From the NCBI RefSeq assembly GCF_002954545.1, contig NZ_MSCH01000003.1:1018824-1082823 (forward strand): DNA of 64,000 nt. The letters run 5' to 3'. Positions 57,519-64,000 of this stretch are shown in pieces. A program made the translations under genes and the position numbers. The notes below the pieces were generated by a model. It ran no database searches and was not told the origin of the DNA. It was given only the letters and a program-made list of their open reading frames with translations. The DNA comes from Psychrosphaera saromensis. GTDB taxonomy: Bacteria > Pseudomonadota > Gammaproteobacteria > Enterobacterales > Alteromonadaceae. The first letter of the stretch is position 1. Each line of letters starts with the position of its first letter.

Positions 57519-58886
57519 TTGAAAGCGTATCAACATCTATTAATGATATTTTCTACATTAGTACTATCTTCATGTTCAGATGACTCAGATAGTCAAGCCA
57601 GTCAATTTGATAATCTCTTCACTAGTAGCAATTGCAGTGTTTCAGGTGCGAATGATCAATTATTTTCATTACTACAAGAAAAGTACTTTTGGAATGAAGG
57701 CTTACCAAAAAGTATAGATTCCAATGCGTACGACTCTTTATCCGATGCGTTATATGAATTACGTGATGAAAAAGACCGTTTTAGCTTTGTATTAACCTAT
57801 GAAGAATATGAAGATTATGCCAATTCCGTGTTTTTTGGTTATGGCTTTGGCCATGAAATAACACAGGGAAATGATGGGTTAAGGATCAAATACGTTTTCG
57901 AAGAAGGCTCTGCAGCACAAAATGGTTTACAGCGAGGCGATATAATCACTAAGGTTGGGGATGATTTAGTTTCAGATTTAGTGGCACAAGTTATTGCGGG
58001 AACAACCACGTTTTCCGATATTTTTGGCCCTAATGAAGATGGTTACTCAGTGGAAGTCACCTTTGTAAAACCTGATAGTACTGTCGTTGTGGCTGATTTC
58101 AGCAAAGGTAGCATAGTTGCAAATACCGTGATGGCATCTGAAACCAAAGAGTTAACCATAGATGGCGAAAGTAAAAATGTGGCATATATGGTGTTTGATT
58201 CTTTCAAAGAAAGCTCTCAAACAGAAATTAATACCGCTTTTACCCAGTTTAAAACCGACAACGTAGATGAGATGATCTTAGACTTACGTTATAACGGTGG
58301 TGGTTTAATATCTGTGGCAAATCAATTAAGTAGTCAAATTGGTGGCTATAATGTTGAAGATGAAATTTTTCTTAGTTATCAATTTAATGAAAACCAAAGT
58401 AGTAAGAATGAAAGTATATTATTCTCGCTAGGCCAAGGTATAGAACAGCTCAACTTAGATAAATTAGTGGTGCTAACAACTGAAAGTAGTTGCTCTGCCA
58501 GTGAATTAGTGATCAATGCGTTAGACCCATTTCTTGATGTGACGATTGTTGGTGATACGACTTGTGGTAAGCCAATAGGCATGAGCCCAGAATTAGTTTG
58601 TGACCATGTTATTTATGCGATTAACTTTCAAACCATGAATGCAGTTGGTTTTGGTGACTATTTTGATGGATTGCCAGCAACATGTTCCGTTGCTGATGAA
58701 GTAACTGGAAACTGGGGTGATGATAATGACCCTATTCTTGCAGAAGGATTAAACTATTTGGCAACGGGTCAGTGTAGTGCTTCTAGTGCGTCTTCTAAAT
58801 TGCTGAATCAAAATAAAAATCAAAAAAGCACAATACGCAAAGACTTATCAATTAAAGACATGATGCTGCATAAAGATGCAATTTAG
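57519..58886 (+). CDS. Lipoprotein S41-family (C-terminal processing) peptidase
   Basis: A lipid-anchored periplasmic serine protease. With TTG 57519 as start, the protein begins with a lipoprotein signal MIFSTLVLSSC (lipobox LSSC), followed by an acidic Ser/Asp region. A PDZ-like part carries GSAAQNGLQRGDIITKVGD, and the S41 catalytic domain shows DLRYNGGGLISVAN, ESSCSASELVINAL with the nucleophile Ser, and TTCGKPIG with the general-base Lys. GTG 57510 is the alternative start. The target is unknown. Confidence 0.82.
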   Translation: MKAYQHLLMIFSTLVLSSCSDDSDSQASQFDNLFTSSNCSVSGANDQLFSLLQEKYFWNEGLPKSIDSNAYDSLSDALYELRDEKDRFSFVLTYEEYEDYANSVFFGYGFGHEITQGNDGLRIKYVFEEGSAAQNGLQRGDIITKVGDDLVSDLVAQVIAGTTTFSDIFGPNEDGYSVEVTFVKPDSTVVVADFSKGSIVANTVMASETKELTIDGESKNVAYMVFDSFKESSQTEINTAFTQFKTDNVDEMILDLRYNGGGLISVANQLSSQIGGYNVEDEIFLSYQFNENQSSKNESILFSLGQGIEQLNLDKLVVLTTESSCSASELVINALDPFLDVTIVGDTTCGKPIGMSPELVCDHVIYAINFQTMNAVGFGDYFDGLPATCSVADEVTGNWGDDNDPILAEGLNYLATGQCSASSASSKLLNQNKNQKSTIRKDLSIKDMMLHKDAI

Positions 58887-59002
58887 CCTGATGGCTTAGT
58901 AATTGCTTAGATTATGTATCTAAGCAATTTAGTTGCTAAAGTAATAAAGTACGGCAATAAAATACGTACTTTATTGCCATCTACTTTGAACGCAGGAACC
59001 TA

Positions 59003-59629
59003 ATGAAATTATTTTTAAGCCTATTATTGGTGTTGTCTTTTCACTCTTTAGCCGATGAAACTATTGATGATGAAATATTACAAGCGGTGCAAATATACTC
59101 ACAAGATGAATTGTTGGATTTAATAAAAGAAAACAAGCATTTAGAACGAGTTAAAGCCGACCGCTGTCAGTTGAATCGTGATATTAAAGACAGAGCAATA
59201 AAGCTAAAAGTACCTGCTTATCAATTTTTATATGGCGACATGTTAGCGTGGGGCGTGTGTTTTGAACGTGACCCAGAATTAGGATTGTTTTATATCCGTG
59301 AATCTTCTAGTCAAGGTTTAGTCGAGGCTATCGAACAGTTGGGGCGTTATTACTTTATTGGTCGTTTTGTCCAAAAAGACTTAGAGAGGGCGTATCAACT
59401 AACTTACCGTGCGGCAGAGTTAGGTAACATAAATGCACAACTAAGATTAGTGCAAATGCATTTAGATGGCTTAGGTAGCCCATATGAATTTGAAAATTCG
59501 TATCGTTTATTGCATCACTCGATTATTGCCGATGAAGCCAAACATAAAGAAGCGGCCGACTTATTGGCTCAACTTTCCGTAATGATGAGTCCTAAGTCAG
59601 TTAAAAAAGCAAAAAAGTCAGATTACTAA
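59003..59629 (+). CDS. motX: Sodium-driven flagellar motor protein MotX
   Basis: A T-ring component that assembles PomA/PomB stators around the polar, sodium-driven flagellum. The 208 residues begin with a signal peptide (to ~17, SLA). Sequence VQIYSQDELLDLIKENKHLERVKADRCQL and YQFLYGDMLAWGVCFERDPELGLFYI, followed by Sel1-like repeats (IEQLGRYYFIGRFVQKDLERAYQL), match Vibrio MotX. It implies a polar flagellum; no other flagellar gene is in the window. Confidence 0.9.
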   Translation: MKLFLSLLLVLSFHSLADETIDDEILQAVQIYSQDELLDLIKENKHLERVKADRCQLNRDIKDRAIKLKVPAYQFLYGDMLAWGVCFERDPELGLFYIRESSSQGLVEAIEQLGRYYFIGRFVQKDLERAYQLTYRAAELGNINAQLRLVQMHLDGLGSPYEFENSYRLLHHSIIADEAKHKEAADLLAQLSVMMSPKSVKKAKKSDY

Positions 59630-59688
59630 ATTCTCTAATTCTTGATGCCCTGAGCTAGAGATATAGAAACACACTGACTTTTAATTAA

Positions 59689-59719
59689 GCTAGCCCGTCC
59701 CAATTTAGGACGGCTTAGC
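59689..59719. terminator. Hairpin between convergent motX and hypothetical gene
   Basis: GCTAGCCCGTCC pairs with GGACGGCTTAGC (one mismatch) around CAATTTA. It lies between convergent stops and may stop transcription from either side, though no long T-run follows on either strand. Confidence 0.5.
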
Positions 59720-59737
59720 CTAATACCTCAACCGTGA

Positions 59738-60052
59738 TTACTTCAGTACGTTCTTAAGATCTGCAATAGTTTTATGTAACAAGTGCAACTTCTTCACAAT
59801 ACTTTCAATATCACCTTTTGCATCAGACAAGTCTTTGTCTGAGTTTTTAAGCGTGAGTATCTGCTCAGCGGTTTCTTCCAAATAAGGCATAAATTTATCT
59901 GATTCGGCCGTGAATAAATTTGAGTCTTTAAATATGGCTGCAAATTTACCGTGACCACTTTTTTTAAGATCCTTTAAACGATTATCTGCATCAATTGCTT
60001 TACGATATAACTCTTTTAGGTTCTCTTCTAAACTACTTACTATATTTTCCAC
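59738..60052 (-). CDS. Conserved small helical protein, unknown function
   Basis: A 104-residue acidic/lysine-rich, wholly helical protein likely to form a coiled coil. ELYRKAIDADNRLKDLKKSGHGKFAAIFKD is the most distinctive stretch. I have a vague memory of similar short proteins in Shewanella and relatives, but no function. No signal peptide or transmembrane segment. Convergent with motX. Confidence 0.65.
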   Translation of the reverse strand: MENIVSSLEENLKELYRKAIDADNRLKDLKKSGHGKFAAIFKDSNLFTAESDKFMPYLEETAEQILTLKNSDKDLSDAKGDIESIVKKLHLLHKTIADLKNVLK

Positions 60053-60198
60053 TTAAGATCTCTGAATATTGTCCGATAAACTGATGGGGTATTTTACCTT
60101 AACTTTACCGAATTAACCTATTCATTGTTTTATTCTGTTTGATTCGGTATTAGTTTAGATAAATACAAAGTCCAATTTTTAAATATAGGAGTCGTGTT

Positions 60199-60408
60199 AT
60201 GCAAATATCACCTTCAAGTACAGGACAAGTTACCTCAAGCGCAATGCAAGGCGGGGAGGCATTAGCTGCTAACCTATCAAAAGGCGCACAAGAGATGGAA
60301 GGGCAAGCAGCGTTGGCGTTATTATCGTCAACAGCTCAACTTCCGAGCTCTAGCCCTGTTGGAAGTACTGGTGGCGTAATAGGTCAACGCATTAATATTA
60401 GTGTTTAA
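60199..60408 (+). CDS. Small unknown protein, YjfB-like
   Basis: A 69-residue protein with AGGAG 8 bases before ATG. It contains KGAQEMEGQAALALLSSTAQLP and a C-terminal GQRINISV, a pattern faintly like YjfB (putative motility) small proteins. A link to motility is suggested only by likeness and by motX nearby. Ser/Gly-rich ends look unstructured. Confidence 0.55.
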   Translation: MQISPSSTGQVTSSAMQGGEALAANLSKGAQEMEGQAALALLSSTAQLPSSSPVGSTGGVIGQRINISV

Positions 60409-60474
60409 CTAATAATGCGTGACTAAGTTATAAAGCAGATAGTGGTTTTATCTCGAACTTAGTTTACCTAGAGT

Positions 60475-61479
60475 TCAGGGGAGGATTGGAGTTTTACTCT
60501 GCTCCCCCCCTATTTCCCGCACTAATTTAGGCATTAAAAACCCGGGCAGTTCAGCCAACATTTCGCTGTATAATTGTTTTGCTTGAGTTTCTGAGATATC
60601 AAAATGCATAGCCCCGCTTACTTTGTCCAACAAATGCAAATAATAAGGGAGTATGTCAGCTGCAAATAATGACTCACTTAAGTTCACTTGCGCCGTTAAG
60701 GTGTCATTCACCTCTTTTAATAAAACAGCCTGATTGAGTAAAGTCACATTTGCGTGCTTTAATTTCTGACAAGCGACTTTTAACTGGTCGCTGATCTCAT
60801 TCTCATGGTTAATATGCATCACCATAATCACTTTGAAAGTCGCTGTATTAAATATGGCTAACAAGTCATCCGTAATACGACTAGGAATTACAACAGGAAG
60901 ACGTGTATGGATGCGTACGCGTGTAACATGCTTTATGCTAGACACTTGTGTTAAAAACCATTCTATCGCGTTGTCGTCTGCCATAAGTGGGTCGCCGCCA
61001 CTTAAAATAACTTCGTTTATTTGAGGATGTTGTTTTATATAGTCTAAATGCGTTAACAGTTGTTTCTTATTAACTGAGTTGTCGGCATAAGGAAAATGAC
61101 GACGAAAACAATAACGACAATTTACCGCGCAGCCGCCTTTAAATATAATTAACACTCGGCTTTTATATTTATGCAATAAACCTGGCGTTGCATTATTTTG
61201 TTCCGACAAAGGGTCTGCAACATATTCTGGGGTAGAGTGAAATTCAAATTTACTTGGGAATACTTGTTTAAATAAAGGATCGGCTACCTCTTTTTTCTGC
61301 ATTAAATTAGCAAAGTGCACAGGCACACGCATGTTAAATAACGAGCGAGCTTCTATATCTTGGCCAAAATCAGCAGGGTCAAACCCAAGATGTTCGAGCA
61401 ATAATTCTGGCTTGGTGAAACTTTGTTTTAATTCTTTTTGCCATTGGGACTCAACACGGACGTTAGCTTGATGTATCAT
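60475..61479 (-). CDS. epmB: EF-P lysine 2,3-aminomutase EpmB
   Basis: A radical SAM enzyme that converts L-lysine to (R)-beta-lysine for EF-P modification. The 334-residue protein has the cluster motif CAVNCRYCFRRHFPY, EVILSGGDPLMADD, RVRIHTRLPVVIPSRI and a PLP/zinc region, and lines up with E. coli EpmB throughout. ATG 61479 is chosen over a GTG at 61488. It is divergent from efp with only about 40 bases between. Confidence 0.95.
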   Translation of the reverse strand: MIHQANVRVESQWQKELKQSFTKPELLLEHLGFDPADFGQDIEARSLFNMRVPVHFANLMQKKEVADPLFKQVFPSKFEFHSTPEYVADPLSEQNNATPGLLHKYKSRVLIIFKGGCAVNCRYCFRRHFPYADNSVNKKQLLTHLDYIKQHPQINEVILSGGDPLMADDNAIEWFLTQVSSIKHVTRVRIHTRLPVVIPSRITDDLLAIFNTATFKVIMVMHINHENEISDQLKVACQKLKHANVTLLNQAVLLKEVNDTLTAQVNLSESLFAADILPYYLHLLDKVSGAMHFDISETQAKQLYSEMLAELPGFLMPKLVREIGGEQSKTPILP

Positions 61480-61520
61480 TCGGGTCACTTACATAATATT
61501 AATTATTTTTAGAGGGCGAA

Positions 61521-62090
61521 ATGGCAACATTTAGCACCAACCAATTTAAAGCCGGTCTTAAGTTAATGATAGACGGCGAGCCTTGTAACATTCTTGAGAA
61601 TGAAAATGTAAAACCGGGTAAAGGCCAAGCCTTTAACCGTGTAAAAATTCGTAAACTTGTTAGTGGTAAAGTAATCGAGAAAACGTTTAAGTCTGGCGAA
61701 TCTGTTGAAGGCGCTGACGTTATGGATATCGAACTAGCTTATTTATATAACGATGGCGAATTCTGGCATTTCATGAACAACGAAACATTTGAACAAGTTG
61801 CTGCTGATGAAAAAGCAGTAGTAGATTCTATCAAATGGTTAGTTGAAAACGACGTTTGTACTTTAACACTATGGAATAATAACCCAATAGCGGTTACGCC
61901 TCCAAACTTTGTAGAGTTAGAAATTACAGAAACGGATCCTGGCTTAAAAGGCGATACTGCTGGAACGGGTGGTAAACCTGCAACATTATCAACAGGTGCG
62001 GTTGTTCGTGTACCTTTATTTGTGCAAACAGGCGAAGTCATTAAAGTTGATACGCGTACTGGCGATTATGTTGGCCGTGTACAAAAATAA
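61521..62090 (+). CDS. efp: Elongation factor P
   Basis: Rescues ribosomes stalled at polyproline. The 189-residue protein begins [25 protein letters not shown] and has the modifiable lysine in VKPGKGQAF (Lys34), the site for beta-lysylation by EpmA. Three OB-like domains follow, ending VGRVQK. Flanking epmB and epmA supply the modification, a neat functional cluster. Confidence 0.97.
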   Translation: MATFSTNQFKAGLKLMIDGEPCNILENENVKPGKGQAFNRVKIRKLVSGKVIEKTFKSGESVEGADVMDIELAYLYNDGEFWHFMNNETFEQVAADEKAVVDSIKWLVENDVCTLTLWNNNPIAVTPPNFVELEITETDPGLKGDTAGTGGKPATLSTGAVVRVPLFVQTGEVIKVDTRTGDYVGRVQK

Positions 62091-62118
62091 CATTCTCGTT
62101 AAAGAGTACATAGTTATT

Positions 62119-62146
62119 AAAAAAGCCTGACGATGTCGGGCTTTTT
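62119..62146 (+). terminator. Terminator after efp
   Basis: AAAAAAGCCTGAC pairs with GTCGGGCTTTTT around GAT, with one G-T pair and a T-run. It separates efp from epmA. Confidence 0.9.
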
Positions 62147-62217
62147 AGTAATTACACTTTACACCTCCCGTTTTAGGGCTCGCTTAAATTTAAAATGCTT
62201 AATTGGAAAAGAATGAC

Positions 62218-63234
62218 ATGTGGCAACCTTCAGCATCAATCCCAACGTTAAAAGCACGCTCTATTTTTCTTGCGGCCATTAGGCAGTTTTTTGCGAGTAA
62301 AGATGTGTGGGAAGTAGAAACACCAATCTTAAGTAACAACACAGTGACCGACTTACACTTGGATGCGTTTAATACCCAATTTAACTTTGATGTCACAGGC
62401 GAACAAAAATCATTGTTTTTACAAACTTCGCCAGAGTTTGCCATGAAACGATTATTAGCCGCTGACAGTGGTGCTATTTTCCAAATTACTAAAGCTTTTA
62501 GGCATGAAGCCGCAGGGCGCTTTCATAACCCAGAATTCACTATGCTTGAATGGTATCGCCCAGACTTTGACGATAAAAAACTGATGGCAGAATTAGATGA
62601 GTTACTGCAATTCACCATAAATACTAAGCCCGCAATTTACCTGAGTTACCAACAGGCATTTATTGATTATCTGTCTTTTGACCCGCTAGCGACTAATTTA
62701 ACGGAATTAAAAAGTATTATTACCAAGCATTCAACCGATGAATGGCTACAACAAGAGACCAAGACTGATACTTTATTGCAATGGTTGTTTAGCATGAAAA
62801 TAGAGCCTCTTTTGGGTTTACATAGCGCCTTAAATGCAAGCGAAAACCCAGAAAAAAAACTATCAAGCGATGATTGGACTCCATGTTTTATTTACGACTT
62901 CCCTGCAAGCCAAGCGTCATTGGCAAAAGTAAGCCAAAGTGACTCGCGAGTGGCACATAGATTTGAGTTGTATTATCAAGGTGTGGAATTGGCAAATGGC
63001 TTTTATGAACTACAAGATAACAAAGAGCAATTACGCAGATTCAACGCAGACAATGCGCTGAGAGTACAAGCTGGATTACCAGCAAAGCCGATAGACAATA
63101 ATTTGTTAGCGGCACTGGAAAGTGGTTTGCCAGATTGTGCAGGTGTTGCTGTAGGAATCGACCGCTTATTTATGCTGAAACAAAATTTAACCCACATAAA
63201 TCAAGCCATCGCATTTGATGTGAGCAGGGCATAA
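62218..63234 (+). CDS. epmA: EF-P beta-lysyltransferase EpmA (GenX/PoxA)
   Basis: A class II lysyl-tRNA-synthetase-like enzyme that attaches beta-lysine to EF-P. The protein opens MWQPSASIPTLKARS, then VWEVETPILSNNTVTDLHLDAF, QTSPEFAMKRLLAADSGAIFQITKAFRHEAAGRFHNPEFTMLEWYRP and GVAVGIDRLFML (motifs 2 and 3), without the anticodon-binding domain. ATG 62218 is chosen for its ribosome site; an in-frame TTG at 62203 gives 343 residues and aligns equally well with the E. coli start. Confidence 0.94.
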   Translation: MWQPSASIPTLKARSIFLAAIRQFFASKDVWEVETPILSNNTVTDLHLDAFNTQFNFDVTGEQKSLFLQTSPEFAMKRLLAADSGAIFQITKAFRHEAAGRFHNPEFTMLEWYRPDFDDKKLMAELDELLQFTINTKPAIYLSYQQAFIDYLSFDPLATNLTELKSIITKHSTDEWLQQETKTDTLLQWLFSMKIEPLLGLHSALNASENPEKKLSSDDWTPCFIYDFPASQASLAKVSQSDSRVAHRFELYYQGVELANGFYELQDNKEQLRRFNADNALRVQAGLPAKPIDNNLLAALESGLPDCAGVAVGIDRLFMLKQNLTHINQAIAFDVSRA

Positions 63235-63263
63235 CTATTTCAAAAATAGGTTTAGTTGGCGCT

Positions 63264-63968
63264 TTACTGCGAAAAACCATTAATAACATTAAATGCATGT
63301 AACGGGTCGTTAGCAAATATGCCATCGACCTCATTTTGATAACACCATTGTATTTCTTGAGTGTGATCAATGGTGAAAATATACACCTGAGTACCAAGCG
63401 CTTTCACTTCATTCAAAAAGGCCTTGTTTACACAGTCCATATCTAAATGAATACTAAATACCGCAAAGTGAGTCAGATATTTTTTAATGTCTATTGGGCG
63501 ATTAGTCAGTAGTAAACCAAGCTTTAAACTTGCATCTAAAATATGTAATTTTTTTAAGTACACATGATTAAAAGAAGAAATGATCAGGTTTTCCATTGGG
63601 AAGTTAACTTTGTCACAAACCAGTTTTAGCTTTTTAAAGAACAAACCTATGCTTCTGATCTTCTTCAATTCAATATTAAGGACTAACGACTTATCGGCTA
63701 ATTCTTCAATGAGCCATTCCAGAGTTGGAATTGGTTTGCCATCTTTGCCCACAATGTTGGCAACATCATCTTCAGTTAAATTGATGGTTTTTTTATCAAT
63801 ATCAAATAAGCGGGTTAACCATCTGTCGTGGATAACAATGAAGTCTTCTCCAGCTTGAAACAAATCTATTTCCACTCCAGCCATAATACTCGAGTCACAT
63901 TGGCTAATCGCCGTTTGGCTATTTTCGGGAAAGTGAGCTGAAATACCTCGGTGAGCAAATATTTTCAT
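63264..63968 (-). CDS. Glycerophosphodiester phosphodiesterase (GDPD family)
   Basis: A 234-residue TIM-barrel phosphodiesterase that releases glycerol 3-phosphate from deacylated phospholipids. FAHRGISAHFPENSQTAI, GVEIDLFQ and VIHDRWLTRLF contain the HRG, ExD and HD metal/catalytic motifs. The C-terminal IFANDPLHAFNVI is a usual barrel end. No signal peptide, so a cytoplasmic UgpQ-like role is likely. It is convergent with epmA, with 29 bases between their stops. Confidence 0.88.
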   Translation of the reverse strand: MKIFAHRGISAHFPENSQTAISQCDSSIMAGVEIDLFQAGEDFIVIHDRWLTRLFDIDKKTINLTEDDVANIVGKDGKPIPTLEWLIEELADKSLVLNIELKKIRSIGLFFKKLKLVCDKVNFPMENLIISSFNHVYLKKLHILDASLKLGLLLTNRPIDIKKYLTHFAVFSIHLDMDCVNKAFLNEVKALGTQVYIFTIDHTQEIQWCYQNEVDGIFANDPLHAFNVINGFSQ

Positions 63969-64000
63969 TGAATACTCTATCTTAATGATCGTAAATTAAG

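Overview
The window looks like chromosomal DNA of a marine gammaproteobacterium of the order Alteromonadales (Colwellia / Thalassotalea / Psychrosphaera-like; genus not resolved). It is A+T-rich. The pointers are the proteins themselves (DusA, BtuB, MotX, CsrD, YjjX/YjjG, EpmA/EpmB), the conserved blocks mreBCD-maf-rng and tsaE-amiB-mutL-miaA-hfq-hflX-hflK-hflC-DUF2065-purA, and a Ni-superoxide dismutase operon of marine type.

Layout. 1-4.4 kb: the 3' part of an rRNA operon (16S end, tRNA-Ile, tRNA-Ala, 23S, 5S, terminator). 4.6-10.2 kb: dusA, two coupled small ORFs, a PspC-domain protein and an envelope cluster (membrane protein, PCuAC copper chaperone, DUF2333 protein, outer-membrane barrel). 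10.5-15.7 kb: a cobalamin module, with a B12 riboswitch ahead of btuB and a convergent salvage operon (phosphatase, cbiB, cobD). 15.8-21 kb: uvrA, a YajR-like transporter and ssb.

21-27.3 kb is the accessory region. Three copies of a ~230-320 bp intergenic element (two direct, one inverted) surround a tightly overlapping three-gene operon: metallophosphoesterase, ORC/CDC6-like P-loop ATPase, and an unrecognised 321-residue protein. Next to it lie a Phd/ParE-type toxin-antitoxin pair, an internally deleted relic of a similar cassette, and a 5'-truncated gene. This operon is the best candidate for an undescribed, probably defensive, system.

27.3-35.6 kb: a probable Fur-controlled Ni-SOD operon (TPR-like protein, His-rich membrane peptide, sodN, sodX), a VOC protein, a membrane protein built from three diverged modules, yjjX, yjjG, and a VTC-DUF4956-porin operon whose promoter and an internal piece recur as a relic at 30.1 kb. 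35.8-57.4 kb: csrD, a PLP deaminase, a formylglycine-generating-enzyme-like protein, mreBCD-maf-rng and the tsaE-to-purA block, interrupted by a kynureninase-like gene. 57.5-64 kb: an S41 lipoprotein protease, motX, small unknowns, the EF-P modification cluster (epmB, efp, epmA) and a glycerophosphodiesterase. Three unrelated 7-8 bp tandem arrays sit at or near gene 3' ends. All calls rest on reading the sequence and remembered family features; no database search was run.
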